Positions 47,386 to 58,142 are shown, numbered from the stretch's first letter. The stretch: 64,000 nucleotides of DNA from Acinetobacter parvus DSM 16617 = CIP 108168 (GCF_000368025.1 NZ_KB849212.1:1210600-1274599); one strand, 5' to 3'. Notes: generated by a model from the letters alone, not told the origin. Program-made: numbers and translations.

Positions 47386-49974
47386 ATGAAAAAGCTATCC
47401 AGTTCTGGTATTGTTCGGCCATTTTTTTTGATCCTTATTATTATCTTAGTCTCACTTCCAATGGGATTTTATGGCATGTATCTCTATCTAGCACCCTCAT
47501 TGCCAGATATGAGTTCATTAAAAAAGGCACCTTTATTAAAACCATTGCAAGTCTATACGGCGGATAACAAGCTCATTGCTGAGTATGGTGGCAAACTCTC
47601 CATTCCCGTAAAGTATGAGGAAATTCCTACTACCTTTATCCATGCTTTTCTGGCTGCTGAGGATTCCTCTTTTTTTGAACACAACGGTATTAGCTTCAAG
47701 GGCTTGGGGCGAGCCTTAACTGAATCCGTGACAGGTTCGGATGTGCAAACAGGCGGTTCAACCATTACCATGCAGGTGGCAAAAAACTATTATTTAAGTC
47801 CTGAAAGAACTCTTAAACGCAAACTGACTGAAGTTTTTCTTGCTCGCAAAATAGAGCAAAACCTGACCAAGCAGGAAATCTTAAGTTCTTATGTTAATAA
47901 AATCTTTTTAGGCAAAAATGCTTACGGCATCGCGGCGGCGGCAAGAATCTATTACAACAAAAATATTAATGAATTAACTACAGCACAAATGGCAATGATT
48001 GCGGGCTTGCCAAAAGCACCTTCCAAATACAATCCTGTGGTCAACCCAGAACGTGCGCTTGAGCGGAGAAACTGGATTCTTGGTCGCATGCTGCAATTGG
48101 GTTATATCAATCAAGCCCAATACCAGAAAGCTGTTGCCGAACCGATTAACCTCAACATGATTGACCGTTCCGTAAGCAACGTCTTTCCTTATGTGGGGGA
48201 AATGGTACGGGCCGAGCTGGTTGAGCATTTTGGTGAACAGGCAATTGATTCTGGCTATAAGGTCTATACCACCATTGACAGTAATCGCCAGCGTTATGCA
48301 GAGGAAGCTGTTCAGGAGGGTCTGGAAGCATATGACCGCCGTCATGGCTGGCGCGGTCCTGAAGCGCATGATAAACCACTCAACCAGTTTATGGCCTATG
48401 CCAATACTTATCCAGCAGAAGTGGTTAAGGTCAATAATCATTCCTTTGATGCATTAATGCAGGATGGGTCCACAGTTACAGTGAATTGGTCAGGCATGTC
48501 CTGGGTAAGACCTTATCGTAATGCCAACAGCGTAGGTGGTGCGCCCTCAAATGCCTCACAAATTGTAAAAGTAAAAGATATCATCCGTTTGCGTCCAAAT
48601 GAGAACAAGAGCGTCTGGTCTTTGGTTCAAGTGCCTAAAGTTCAGGGACAATTGATTGCCCTCAATCCAAATGACGGGGCAATTGAAGCGGTGGTTGGCG
48701 GTTATAACTTCTATCAATCCAAGTTTAACCGTGCTGTACAGGGCTGGAGACAGCCTGGTTCAACCATTAAACCTTTCGTTTATGCACTCGCAATAGAACG
48801 TGGCATGACCCCGTACACCATGGTGAACGATAGTCCAATCACCATTGGCAAGTGGTCCCCCAAAAACTCCGATGGACGCTATCTGGGGATGATTCCACTC
48901 CGTCGTGCACTCTATTTATCACGAAATACCGTATCAGTCCGACTGTTGCAAAATGTGGGTATTGAGCGTGCACGCCAACTGTTTATGGATTTTGGTCTGG
49001 AAGAGGAACAGATTCCCCGTAACTACACCATTGCGCTGGGAACCCCACAGGTACTGCCTGTACAAATGGCGACAGGTTATGCCACCTTTGCCAATGGTGG
49101 CTACCGAATCCAGCCCCATTTCATCAAGCGGATTGAAGATGCCTCTGGCAAGGTGATTTACGAGACCAAGCCTGAGTATGCGTGTATTCCATGTATTAAT
49201 GATCCCAATGCGTATAATGAGCCACAACCCGAAGAAGCTGAAAAACAGCAAGAGGGTGACGTTAAGGAAATCACCAATCAGACTCTAGATGATGCAACTG
49301 CTGCTTCTGAAAGCCAAATTACAGCTACAGACTCTGATAAAGCAAGCAAAACCAACAGTGACTATCGTCAGGCACAACGTATTTTAAAATCAAGCTCGGC
49401 CTATGACATGGCAAATATCTTACGTGACGTGATTCAGCATGGTACAGGTCGTGCCGCACTCAAAATTGGTCGTGATGATCTGGGTGGCAAGACAGGAACC
49501 ACCAATGATGCCAAAGATGCCTGGTTCGCTGGATTTAATGGAAAACTGGTTGCAATTGCCTGGGTTGGATTTGACCAGCCACGGACTCTGGGCCGCCGTG
49601 AATATGGTGGTGTCGCAGCCTTGCCAATCTGGACCAACTTTATGGCGAACTCACTAAAAGATACGCCATCTGCCTGGGTACGTCTGGATAGGGAGGCAAA
49701 AGAGCCTATTTCCCGCGATAAGCTACAGCTCCAGCAAGGCGACGACAAAAAGGAATATCGCGCCTCTCCACCGTTGGCACGTCCATTGTACCGTCCAGCA
49801 CCACCAGTACCTGATCGCTCAGCACAAAATGACTTCTCAGACCTACCTGATTCAACCACAGGTGAGGAGCAAATCATGGTGCCAACCCAAAAACAGCCAC
49901 CAGCAATGGGTTCCTCTCAACAGAATCCCCCACAAAGGGATCAGATTGAAAACCTCATCAATGAAATTCAGTAA
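47386..49974 (+). CDS. ponA: Penicillin-binding protein 1A
   Basis: This bifunctional class A enzyme polymerises glycan strands and cross-links peptides in the periplasm. The 862-aa protein has an N-terminal membrane helix (about 12-34), a GT51 domain with AAEDSSFFEHNGIS near residue 90 and GGSTITMQVAKN, an OB-like insert, and a transpeptidase domain with the SxxK motif PGSTIKPF (near 460), SRNT (SxN) near 505 and KTGTTND near 705. The tail is Pro/Gln-rich. It is divergent from pilM. Confidence 0.97.
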   Translation: MKKLSSSGIVRPFFLILIIILVSLPMGFYGMYLYLAPSLPDMSSLKKAPLLKPLQVYTADNKLIAEYGGKLSIPVKYEEIPTTFIHAFLAAEDSSFFEHNGISFKGLGRALTESVTGSDVQTGGSTITMQVAKNYYLSPERTLKRKLTEVFLARKIEQNLTKQEILSSYVNKIFLGKNAYGIAAAARIYYNKNINELTTAQMAMIAGLPKAPSKYNPVVNPERALERRNWILGRMLQLGYINQAQYQKAVAEPINLNMIDRSVSNVFPYVGEMVRAELVEHFGEQAIDSGYKVYTTIDSNRQRYAEEAVQEGLEAYDRRHGWRGPEAHDKPLNQFMAYANTYPAEVVKVNNHSFDALMQDGSTVTVNWSGMSWVRPYRNANSVGGAPSNASQIVKVKDIIRLRPNENKSVWSLVQVPKVQGQLIALNPNDGAIEAVVGGYNFYQSKFNRAVQGWRQPGSTIKPFVYALAIERGMTPYTMVNDSPITIGKWSPKNSDGRYLGMIPLRRALYLSRNTVSVRLLQNVGIERARQLFMDFGLEEEQIPRNYTIALGTPQVLPVQMATGYATFANGGYRIQPHFIKRIEDASGKVIYETKPEYACIPCINDPNAYNEPQPEEAEKQQEGDVKEITNQTLDDATAASESQITATDSDKASKTNSDYRQAQRILKSSSAYDMANILRDVIQHGTGRAALKIGRDDLGGKTGTTNDAKDAWFAGFNGKLVAIAWVGFDQPRTLGRREYGGVAALPIWTNFMANSLKDTPSAWVRLDREAKEPISRDKLQLQQGDDKKEYRASPPLARPLYRPAPPVPDRSAQNDFSDLPDSTTGEEQIMVPTQKQPPAMGSSQQNPPQRDQIENLINEIQ

Positions 49975-50011
49975 AACAAACAGGCCATCAAATTGATGGC
50001 CTGTTTGTTTT
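49974..50011. terminator. Bidirectional terminator between ponA and rlmA
   Basis: An 18-base arm (49974-49991) pairs perfectly with 49993-50010 (core AACAGGCCATCAA / TTGATGGCCTGTT), flanked by A and T runs. It contains the stop codons of both genes. Confidence 0.9.
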
Positions 50012-50806
50012 CTGGAAAACATAAATTTGAAATGCGGCTGTCACTGCAAAATACTGTTGTTGCTCAATCGCCTTTCGCCGTTCTGGATTGGCTTTATATG
50101 CATAAGGGGTCATGGCTATCAGGTTCTTTAATGCCTGCTGATCCAATGACAAGGGTGCTTCAACAAGCTGTTCATGTTTCACTTCAAATTCAGCATTCAG
50201 TTGCTCAACAAATTTCTGCGGCTCATGCAGTTTGACCTGTTCAAATAATGCCTCACGCAATGCATAAAGATGTCTTGGTGCAGGTGTGGCAATGATTAGA
50301 TAACCCTCATCTTTCAATACCCTTGTAATTTCCTGCTGAGGAATGGGACTAAATAGGCTGGTACAGACATCAACCGAATGATCCTGTACAGGCAATATTG
50401 CCCCTGTACCCACCACCCAGATTACCCGTGAATTGAGTTTTGCTGCCCTTTGCACTGCGGTTTTGGCAATATCAACACCAACACAGTGTTTTGTCCAAGG
50501 CTGCATGGCATGGGTATAGTAGCCCTCGCCACAGCCAATATCCAGAACCGCTTTTGGCTTGAGTTGTTGCAGCAACTCCACCATCACCTGCTGTAAGGGC
50601 TGATAAAAACCTGCCTGTAAAAATTCTCGGCGTGCCAGTACCGACTCTGGCGTATCCCCTGGGGTTTTACTGTGTTTATGCTGGACCACATGCAGATTAA
50701 CATAGCCTTGTTTGGCCACATCATAATGATGCCCTTTTTCACACTGCCAAGAATTTGCGGCCAAATTCAATGCTTGGCGACAAACAGGACACATCAATAC
50801 ACTCAT
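49988..50806 (-). CDS. rlmA: 23S rRNA (guanine745-N1)-methyltransferase
   Basis: The 272-aa protein has an N-terminal zinc site (Cys6, Cys9, Cys22, His26 in MCPVCR and QCEKGHHYD), the signature YVNLHVVQHKHSKTPGD and an S-adenosylmethionine-binding motif VLDIGCGEGYYTHAM near residue 90. RlmA(I) methylates G745 of 23S rRNA in Gram-negative bacteria. It is a single gene between ponA and the mraY terminator. Confidence 0.93.
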   Translation of the reverse strand: MSVLMCPVCRQALNLAANSWQCEKGHHYDVAKQGYVNLHVVQHKHSKTPGDTPESVLARREFLQAGFYQPLQQVMVELLQQLKPKAVLDIGCGEGYYTHAMQPWTKHCVGVDIAKTAVQRAAKLNSRVIWVVGTGAILPVQDHSVDVCTSLFSPIPQQEITRVLKDEGYLIIATPAPRHLYALREALFEQVKLHEPQKFVEQLNAEFEVKHEQLVEAPLSLDQQALKNLIAMTPYAYKANPERRKAIEQQQYFAVTAAFQIYVFQKTNRPSI

Positions 50807-50821
50807 CTATTTTCTCCAAAC

Positions 50822-50848
50822 ATAAAAAAAGCTGGTATTCACCAGCTT
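50822..50848 (-). terminator. Terminator after mraY
   Basis: AGCTGGT (50830-50836) pairs with ACCAGCT (50841-50847); on the minus strand seven T follow. Confidence 0.88.
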
Positions 50849-50865
50849 CTCTCTTGAATCATGGC

Positions 50866-51984
50866 TTAACGTAATTTTAAGGTCATTAATCCCAACACAA
50901 CCAGGAAAATGGTAATAATCCAGAAACGGATCACCACCTGGGTTTCTTTCCAGCCCTGTTTTTCATAATGGTGATGCAAAGGCGCCATGAGGAATACACG
51001 CTTGTTCCGCATCCGCAATGAACCAATTTGCAGGAACACCGAAACCGCTTCCATCACAAATACACCGCCCATAATCGCAAATACGATTTCCTGGCGAACC
51101 ATCACCGCAATCGTTCCCAGCATTGCACCGAGTGCCAATGCCCCCACATCACCCATAAATACCTGTGCAGGATGTGCATTGTACCAAAGGAATGCCAGAC
51201 CAGCACCCACCATGGCAGAACAGATCACCACCAGTTCCGATGTATATTTTACATAAGGAATATGCAGATAGTTGGCAAAACGGATGTCACCTGACAGATA
51301 GGCAAACACACCCAGACCTGCCGCAACCATGACAATTGGCATAATCGCCAGACCATCCAGACCATCGGTGAGATTCACCGCATTGGATGCTCCATTAATC
51401 ACCAAATAAGTAAAGCCAATAAATGCCAACCCTAATGGAACAGCCGAAAGTGGGATGGAAAGGTTTTTAAAGAAAGGGATCAACAAGTCCAGCATATTCG
51501 CAGTATAAACAGGATTATCCTGTTGTTTGGCAATCATATATAGGGCAATACCTGCACCGAGCGAAGCAACTGAAGTCCAAAAGAACTTTTTACGTGCAGG
51601 TAAGCCCGCATTGTCTTTATAACGAACTTTAATCCAGTCATCTGCCCAGCCAACCGCACCAAATACCACCATCACACCAAGAACAATCCAGACATAAGGA
51701 TTGGATAAATCTGCCCAAAGCAGTGTACTAATGCCAATTGAGAGCAGGATCAAAATTCCCCCCATAGTTGGCGTACCCATTTTCTTGGCATGGTTTTCAG
51801 GTGCGAAGGAACTTACTGCCTGACCATATTTTAATGCCTGCAATTTACGAATCATCACTGGGCCTAATACCAGCCCAATTGTTAAGGCTGTCAGTAAGCT
51901 CAATAAAGAGCGCAATGTTAAATAACGAACAACTTGAAAGGAACTGTTATAGTCCGCCAATTGCTCAAATAACCATAACAACAT
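50866..51984 (-). CDS. mraY: Phospho-MurNAc-pentapeptide translocase
   Basis: MraY transfers phospho-MurNAc-pentapeptide to undecaprenyl phosphate, making lipid I. The 372-aa protein has about ten membrane helices, the aspartate motif [16 protein letters not shown] near residue 115, [11 protein letters not shown] near 195 and the cytoplasmic histidine loop [15 protein letters not shown] near 335. Its ATG follows the murF stop directly. Last gene of the cluster. Confidence 0.97.
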   Translation of the reverse strand: MLLWLFEQLADYNSSFQVVRYLTLRSLLSLLTALTIGLVLGPVMIRKLQALKYGQAVSSFAPENHAKKMGTPTMGGILILLSIGISTLLWADLSNPYVWIVLGVMVVFGAVGWADDWIKVRYKDNAGLPARKKFFWTSVASLGAGIALYMIAKQQDNPVYTANMLDLLIPFFKNLSIPLSAVPLGLAFIGFTYLVINGASNAVNLTDGLDGLAIMPIVMVAAGLGVFAYLSGDIRFANYLHIPYVKYTSELVVICSAMVGAGLAFLWYNAHPAQVFMGDVGALALGAMLGTIAVMVRQEIVFAIMGGVFVMEAVSVFLQIGSLRMRNKRVFLMAPLHHHYEKQGWKETQVVIRFWIITIFLVVLGLMTLKLR

Positions 51985-53382
51985 TTAAATTTTCTCCATC
52001 AAATCCGCCATCAACGTTTCCATATGGGTATAGCGCGACCCCTTGAACAGGAAACTGATCGGCTGGTGTTGATGTGTTTGAACTAAATTAACTAAAAATG
52101 CTAAAGCCTCTGCCTGTGTTGCACATGCACATAACTTTTCTGAATGCGCCGAACCCTGCTGGGCTGCCGTGGCAAACTCACCCACAACAACCAAATGGTC
52201 GAGTGGCAACGCTGACAGATCACGACCCAGATCATGATGCTCCTGCCAACTGCTGTCACCCAATTCGCCAATATCTCCCATCACCATGACTTTTAAGCCC
52301 TGCTGCTGCAACAACACCTGTGCTGCGGCACGCATTGAAGTTGGATTGGCATTATAGGTGTCATCAATAAATAAACAATGTTGCTGCTGAATGAAATTCA
52401 GACGGCCTTTCGCTCCCTGCGCCCGCTCCAAACCTAGGACAATATCATCCAGTTCGATACCAATCGCCAAAGCAAAAGCCGTTGCCGCCGCGGCATTCTG
52501 CACATTATGCGCCCCTGCAAATGGCAGGCTCACTGCTCGGCTACCTTGCGGGGTATGCAGGTTAAATTGTGCGGACTGTGGGTTAAGCTGAATTTCGCTT
52601 GCATACACATCACCGCCCTCGCCAAAACTCAGGATGGAGTGATTGCCTGCATTTTGGCGAATGGTGGCCGTGAAATCATCATGTGCAGGGACAACTGCGC
52701 TACCGTTCGGCAAGATATGTGTGTAGATTTCTGACTTGGCACGGCAAATTCCATCACGTCCACCAAACTCACCCAAATGTGCTGTTCCAATATTCAGAAT
52801 CCCAGCCACATGCGGTTGTACCAAATTTGAGGTGTAATCAATCTCACCCTGATGACTGGCTCCCAACTCCATCACTGCATACTGATGTTCTGGACGCAGT
52901 TCCAGCAACATCATCGGCACACCTAAATCATTATTCAGGTTACCCCGCGTAATCAGGGTGGGTGCCAAACGAGACAGGATACTGCCCAGCATTTCCTTGG
53001 TGGTGGTTTTGCCACTACTGCCTGTGAGGGCAATCACCTTGAGCTGTGGATTCTGCTGACGGCGATAGGCGCCAAGCTGCCCCAAGGCCACACGGGTATC
53101 TTTTACAATCAGTTGGGCAATATCCGCATCAACTGGTCGCTCGACAATGGCGATCTGGCAACCCTGTGTCGCCACTTGCTTTACAAAGTCATGCGCATCA
53201 AAACGCTCACCCTTTAATGCAAGGAAAGCATCACCCTCTTCCGCATGACGTGAGTCAGTCAAAATTCGCTTAATTTCCCCTTGAGGAATCTTATGCTGAT
53301 GCCATTCACCCTGAGTTGCCTGTTGAAGTTGCTCTGCGGTCCAGGGAGTAAGTGGAACGGTACTGGTGGTTGAGGTATGCAT
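51985..53382 (-). CDS. murF: UDP-MurNAc-tripeptide D-alanyl-D-alanine ligase
   Basis: The 465-aa Mur ligase has the ATP motif LTGSSGKTTTKEML near residue 118, YAVMELGASHQGEI and NAAAATAFALAIG. MurF adds D-Ala-D-Ala to the UDP-MurNAc-tripeptide. It follows murE by 22 bases. Confidence 0.96.
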   Translation of the reverse strand: MHTSTTSTVPLTPWTAEQLQQATQGEWHQHKIPQGEIKRILTDSRHAEEGDAFLALKGERFDAHDFVKQVATQGCQIAIVERPVDADIAQLIVKDTRVALGQLGAYRRQQNPQLKVIALTGSSGKTTTKEMLGSILSRLAPTLITRGNLNNDLGVPMMLLELRPEHQYAVMELGASHQGEIDYTSNLVQPHVAGILNIGTAHLGEFGGRDGICRAKSEIYTHILPNGSAVVPAHDDFTATIRQNAGNHSILSFGEGGDVYASEIQLNPQSAQFNLHTPQGSRAVSLPFAGAHNVQNAAAATAFALAIGIELDDIVLGLERAQGAKGRLNFIQQQHCLFIDDTYNANPTSMRAAAQVLLQQQGLKVMVMGDIGELGDSSWQEHHDLGRDLSALPLDHLVVVGEFATAAQQGSAHSEKLCACATQAEALAFLVNLVQTHQHQPISFLFKGSRYTHMETLMADLMEKI

Positions 53383-53404
53383 GGTTTTTATTTACCTTTT
53401 GACC

Positions 53405-54904
53405 CTATTGTGCAGGATAAGCCGAATCTACAGAATGTGACTGTGCAGCAATTGCTGACTGTACTTCCACCACATCATCAAACCAGTGACGAACCCCATC
53501 AATTTCCTGATAGTTTTCATGCCCCTTGCCTGCAATCACCACAATATCTCCTGCCTGTGCATGTGCCACCGCAAATTTAATCGCTTCACGACGGTCATGG
53601 ATTTCATGCACAATATGATCAGCAAAATCAATTCCCTGCTTCATATCTGTAAAAATCTGTTCAGGATTTTCAGTACGTGGATTATCAGACGTTAAAATCA
53701 CAGGATTGGCATGATCCAGTGCGGCCTGAGTCATGAGGGGTCGCTTGCCTCGATCACGATCACCACCACAGCCAAATACTGCCCAAAGCTGTCCAGTGAC
53801 ATGCCGTTTTAAAGTGGTTAAAACCTGAATCAAGGCATCAGGGGTATGGGCATAATCTACCACAAATAAACGCTCGGCATCCTGTATCACCTGCATCCGC
53901 CCTGGTGCACCCTTGAGCTGTGGTACAAACTGCACCAGATCAGCCAGGGCAAAACCTGCATATTCTGCTGCAATCAGGCTCGCCAATAGGTTTTCAACAT
54001 TAAAATGCCCAAGGAGTGGACTTTGAACTGTATAACGACCCGCTGGGCTAATAAGCGTAAAACTTGCCCCACTCAAACGGTATTGCAAATCGGCGATATG
54101 ATAATCGGCATTTGTCTGGGTCAGGGAATAAGTCAAAATTTTTGGCTGGGATGGATTGGCTTTGGCTGCATCCAGCATGAGACTGGAATGTGTATCATCC
54201 AGATTAATGATGACAGCTTTTAAGCTTGTAAACCTGAACAGCAAAGCCTTTGCCGCAGCATAGGCTTCAAGTGTGCCATGATAATCCAGATGGTCTCGAC
54301 TTAAATTGCTATAAACCGCAATTTCAATCTCACAGCCATTTAAACGGCTTTGCTCCAGACCATGTGAACTGGCCTCAAGTGCAACAAAATTGGCACCCTG
54401 TTTGGCATAGTCATGCAATGCGTTCTGCAACTGCAAAGCATCTAAAGTGGTATGTGTTGATGGCGTAAGGTTTGGCAGAATGCCATTGCCCGTTGTCCCC
54501 ATCACTGCACAGCCTTGGCCCTGTGAGCTAATCAGTTCAGCAATCAGGCGTGAAATGGTGGTTTTACCATTGGTGCCCGTGACCGCAATTCCACGCAGCG
54601 CTGTTACAGGATCGACTGCCTGCAAATATTGTTTCTGCCATTCACCCATTAAATAACGGACTTCGGGACAGACCCATTCATTTGCAAGGCCTAAATCTGT
54701 TTCACTAATCACCGCCAATGCACCCGCATTCAAGGCATTCTCAGCAAACAAGCGTGTTTTTTCAGGTTGACTATAACTATTTAAGGCAATAAATATTTGC
54801 CCCACTTCAATCTTGCGGCTATCCAGACAGAAACCTTTAAACGGTTGCGTATACCAAGCCGCATCTATGCTGATTTGATGTATCTGTTGAAAACTAATCG
54901 ACAT
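53405..54904 (-). CDS. murE: UDP-MurNAc-dipeptide meso-DAP ligase
   Basis: The 499-aa Mur ligase has the ATP motif VTGTNGKTTISRL near residue 118, the carbamylated-lysine region and VFGCGGDRDRGKRP near 380. The motif TSDNPRTENP (DNPR) near 405 marks specificity for meso-diaminopimelate, as in other Gram-negatives. It follows ftsI by three bases. Confidence 0.96.
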   Translation of the reverse strand: MSISFQQIHQISIDAAWYTQPFKGFCLDSRKIEVGQIFIALNSYSQPEKTRLFAENALNAGALAVISETDLGLANEWVCPEVRYLMGEWQKQYLQAVDPVTALRGIAVTGTNGKTTISRLIAELISSQGQGCAVMGTTGNGILPNLTPSTHTTLDALQLQNALHDYAKQGANFVALEASSHGLEQSRLNGCEIEIAVYSNLSRDHLDYHGTLEAYAAAKALLFRFTSLKAVIINLDDTHSSLMLDAAKANPSQPKILTYSLTQTNADYHIADLQYRLSGASFTLISPAGRYTVQSPLLGHFNVENLLASLIAAEYAGFALADLVQFVPQLKGAPGRMQVIQDAERLFVVDYAHTPDALIQVLTTLKRHVTGQLWAVFGCGGDRDRGKRPLMTQAALDHANPVILTSDNPRTENPEQIFTDMKQGIDFADHIVHEIHDRREAIKFAVAHAQAGDIVVIAGKGHENYQEIDGVRHWFDDVVEVQSAIAAQSHSVDSAYPAQ

Positions 54905-54907
54905 AAT

Positions 54908-56740
54908 CTACCTACGGACTGGGTTTTTTGGAGTATCTAAGGGTTTATCCAGTGGCACATTGAGCAGGCGCAAGGACTCCTGCATCATTCGTGCAAACAC
55001 AGGTGCAGCCACCAAACCACCGTAGTAGCGTCCCTGTGGATTTTCCACCACTACAATCATGGCCAAACGTGGATCACTGATCGGCGCAACCCCTGCGAAT
55101 AGAGCGCGGTACTCATTATTGGAATAGCCTTTGCGGTCTGCGCGCAACTTGTGTGCGGTTCCTGTTTTTCCGCCCACACGGTAGCCAGCAATATTGGCCT
55201 GAGTCGCAGTTCCACCCGGCATAGTGACCTGCTCCAGCATCATCAACACTTGATCGGCAATTTTAGGATCAAGCACCTGCTTGCCCTCAGGTGGCCGATC
55301 CAGTTTATGCAGGCTTAATGGTACTTCTACCCCATGATTTGCCAAGATGGCATAACCTTGTGCCAACTGCAAAATTGTTGCATTTAAGCCATAACCATAG
55401 GCCATCGTCCCCAATTGTGACAGATTCAATTTATCACCTGAGTACAGCAGACCTGCACTTTCCCCTGGAAATTTAACATCTGAACGATGCCCAAAACCAA
55501 CGCGGCGGAAGAAAGAGGGGATGGCATCTTTAGGCAAAGACAAGGCGAGTTTGGCTGACCCCACATTGGAAGATTTAACGATAATACCTGTCAGGGTCAA
55601 TGCACCATAGTTATGGGTATCGCGAATTGTATGTGAACCCAAACGCATCGAACCTGGTGAGGTGTTGACAATGCTGTTCGGCGTGTATTTGCCACTTTCT
55701 AATGCCGCCGCAACGGTAAACGGCTTCATGGTTGAACCTGGCTCAAACATATCAATGGCGCCACGGTTACGCATCGCGTCCTTATTGGAAAGCCCATTTT
55801 TATCATTCGGGTTATAGGACGGCCAACTGGTCATTGCCAAGATTTCGCCCGTTTTCACATCTACCGCAATCGCGGTTGCAGAACGTGCATTATTCGCCAC
55901 CCCTGCGGCGGTCAGTTCACGGTACATGATGTACTGCAAACGCGAATCAATGCTGAGGGTGATATTTTCGCCCGATTCAACTTCTTTAATGACCTCTGAA
56001 ACCTTTAAACGGTTGCCTTTTTTATCCCGAATAATTTTTTGCTCACCATCCAGCCCTGCCAACTGTTTGTTCAGTTGCATTTCCAGACCTTCAATTCCTG
56101 TTCCTTCACTATTGGTCAAGCCAATAATCTGTGCATTGGGTTGGGGCTGAGGATAGTAGCGTTTATAACTTTTTTCCGCGTAGACACCCTGAAAGTTACG
56201 CTTAACAATTAAGTCAGCCTGTTGCGGCGGAATTTCCTTTTGCAGCACTAGATAGCGTGACCGTGGGCGATCACTCATCTGCTTTTTCAGGCTCTGGCGA
56301 TCAATACCCACCGCATCCGCCAACTCATCTAGATTCAGGTTTTTATCAGGCAACTGGCGTTTTAATTTACGACTGGTCGGTTCTTTTTTGAGCTCAGCCA
56401 TCGTTTCATCATAAAGCTGTTTGGTTTCCCAATAATCCCTTGGGTCAATGACAATCTTCATAATTGGGGTGCTGATCGCAAGTGGCACGCCATGACGGTC
56501 ACTGATCACCCCACGCATGGCCTCTAAACGTTCAGTCCGCAGAATGTTGGCATTGGCCTTGTTCTGCAAGAAATCCTTATTAATCACCTGTACATAGAAA
56601 GCACGCGCTACAATCACCACAAAGCACAGCAGCACCGTTCCCCAAAGCAGGTAAAATCGCCACATATCCAGCGCAAGGGTGGGTTTTTCCGAAATGGACT
56701 GCTGTTTTTTTCGTATTGGTTTGCTTCGCTTATCTGCCAT
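54908..56740 (-). CDS. ftsI: Division transpeptidase FtsI (PBP3)
   Basis: FtsI cross-links septal peptidoglycan. The 610-aa protein has one membrane helix (about 28-50, FYLLWGTVLLCFVVIVARAFY), a class B pedestal domain and a transpeptidase domain with SxxK in FEPGSTMKPF (near 330), SSN in VKSSNVGS (near 385) and KTGTAHK (near 535). It is a target of beta-lactams; the motifs look wild-type. It lies ten bases after ftsL. Confidence 0.97.
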   Translation of the reverse strand: MADKRSKPIRKKQQSISEKPTLALDMWRFYLLWGTVLLCFVVIVARAFYVQVINKDFLQNKANANILRTERLEAMRGVISDRHGVPLAISTPIMKIVIDPRDYWETKQLYDETMAELKKEPTSRKLKRQLPDKNLNLDELADAVGIDRQSLKKQMSDRPRSRYLVLQKEIPPQQADLIVKRNFQGVYAEKSYKRYYPQPQPNAQIIGLTNSEGTGIEGLEMQLNKQLAGLDGEQKIIRDKKGNRLKVSEVIKEVESGENITLSIDSRLQYIMYRELTAAGVANNARSATAIAVDVKTGEILAMTSWPSYNPNDKNGLSNKDAMRNRGAIDMFEPGSTMKPFTVAAALESGKYTPNSIVNTSPGSMRLGSHTIRDTHNYGALTLTGIIVKSSNVGSAKLALSLPKDAIPSFFRRVGFGHRSDVKFPGESAGLLYSGDKLNLSQLGTMAYGYGLNATILQLAQGYAILANHGVEVPLSLHKLDRPPEGKQVLDPKIADQVLMMLEQVTMPGGTATQANIAGYRVGGKTGTAHKLRADRKGYSNNEYRALFAGVAPISDPRLAMIVVVENPQGRYYGGLVAAPVFARMMQESLRLLNVPLDKPLDTPKNPVRR

Positions 56741-56750
56741 ACAGCATACC

Positions 56751-57089
56751 TTATTTGTCTTGCTTTGAAGTCATAGGGAGAGAAATCACAACCGTTTGTG
56801 CCGCGGGTGGTGAAAACATGCGTAATTGCGTGACCGCACGGGAACCAATCTGTGCCGTGGCACCAAAGGTTTGCTGCTCAATCAGCAAACGGCCCCATTC
56901 CGCGTTTAAATCATCCTTTTCACGCATGTAGGCACTTAAGTCACGATAATCATGGCGATACTCAAATACCTGAAACACCACCATCATTGCACTAACAAAC
57001 ACCAGCGCAACAAGTACAGCGTAAACAACAACCTTTTTTAGTCCCTTGTTGCCGCTTGATAAAATATCATCATTGTTGTTATTGTTCAT
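56751..57089 (-). CDS. ftsL: Cell division protein FtsL
   Basis: The 112-aa bitopic protein has an Asn-rich start (MNNNNNDDI), one membrane helix (about 18-38), and a periplasmic coiled coil with EYRHDYRDLSAYMREKDDL and EWGRLLIEQQTFG, typical of FtsL, which recruits FtsB/FtsQ and FtsWI. The start at 57089 overlaps the rsmH stop by four bases; an upstream in-frame start would add 14 residues without family likeness. Confidence 0.9.
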   Translation of the reverse strand: MNNNNNDDILSSGNKGLKKVVVYAVLVALVFVSAMMVVFQVFEYRHDYRDLSAYMREKDDLNAEWGRLLIEQQTFGATAQIGSRAVTQLRMFSPPAAQTVVISLPMTSKQDK

Positions 57090-58012
57090 TGCTTGCCTTT
57101 TTGCTCTAAACGCTCCGCCACGCGCAACCATGCGCTCCGCGAACGGGGATTTGCCTTGACTTCCGCTTCACTGGCACGAACACGTGAAACTTTCTTTAAA
57201 CGTCGGGTATCCACCTGTGCCTGTGGCATGCCCCAGCCTGAATCTTCAGCCAAACTCGATTCTTTTTGAATAAACTGCTTGATTAAACGGTCTTCCAGAG
57301 AATGAAAGCTGATCACCGCTAACTGCCCTTTTGCCTTGAGCAATTCTACCGCCTGCGGCAGGAATGTCTCAATGTCATCCAGCTCTTTGTTGATGGCAAT
57401 ACGAATGGCCTGAAAGCTACGGGTTGCGGGATGCTTATGCTTTTCCCATTTTGGATGTGCGGTTTTGACAATTTCAGCAAGCTGCGCGGTGGTGGTGATT
57501 TCACCCGCCTGCTTAATTGCCTTGGCAATACGGCGGCTATAACGCTCCTCACCATATTGATAAATAATATTGGCCAGTTTTTCTTCTTCGATTTCAAGCA
57601 GCCATTGTGCTGCGGTTGGACCCTGCGAATTATCCATCCGCATATCCAGTGGCCCGTCCTGCATAAAGCTAAAGCCACGCTCTGCCTGATCAAGCTGCGG
57701 CGATGACACGCCCAAATCCGCCATAATGCCATCGACTTCAGTAATGCCAATTCTGGCAAGCTCAGCCTGAATATCGGCAAAACTGGCATGGATGATCCTG
57801 AAACGGGAATCTTCCTGTTCCAGTTGTGCCGCAACCTCAAGCGCCTGGGGATCTTTGTCAAATGCGTAAACACGCGCATTTTGATCCAGCTTTGAAAGTA
57901 ACAGTCGGGTATGTCCGCCCCGACCAAAGGTGGCATCGACATAAATGCCTGTGTCGCGACCTGCCAATACGCCATCAACGGTTTCATGAAGTAAGACAGA
58001 AATATGCGACAT
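57086..58012 (-). CDS. rsmH: 16S rRNA (cytosine1402-N4)-methyltransferase
   Basis: RsmH (MraW) methylates C1402 in the 30S decoding site. The 308-aa protein has HISVLLHETVDGVL, the S-adenosylmethionine site VDATFGRGGHTRLLL near residue 27, IMADLGVSSPQLDQAERGFSF near 100 and MRMDNSQGPTA. It heads the rsmH-ftsL-ftsI-murE-murF-mraY cluster. No mraZ precedes it. Confidence 0.97.
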   Translation of the reverse strand: MSHISVLLHETVDGVLAGRDTGIYVDATFGRGGHTRLLLSKLDQNARVYAFDKDPQALEVAAQLEQEDSRFRIIHASFADIQAELARIGITEVDGIMADLGVSSPQLDQAERGFSFMQDGPLDMRMDNSQGPTAAQWLLEIEEEKLANIIYQYGEERYSRRIAKAIKQAGEITTTAQLAEIVKTAHPKWEKHKHPATRSFQAIRIAINKELDDIETFLPQAVELLKAKGQLAVISFHSLEDRLIKQFIQKESSLAEDSGWGMPQAQVDTRRLKKVSRVRASEAEVKANPRSRSAWLRVAERLEQKGKQ

Positions 58013-58142
58013 AAGAAATAGATCAATAGCTAAAAATGTAACTGCACATTATTACCTTGTTTTATGCCAGTACCAAACGACTTTTTGTAGAGAATTCTTA
58101 AATTTCTATAGATAAAACCGTTTTCTTCATCTTTTTTGCAAA

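Noticed and set aside
47974..49877. Long minus-strand frames opposite ponA (47974-48441, 49434-49877)
   Set aside because: They lie fully inside ponA on the opposite strand and show no domain; shadows of its codon use.
57346..58026. A 226-codon minus-strand frame overlapping rsmH
   Set aside because: Out of frame with rsmH, which has all family motifs; the frame is Trp/Arg/Ser-rich and resembles nothing.
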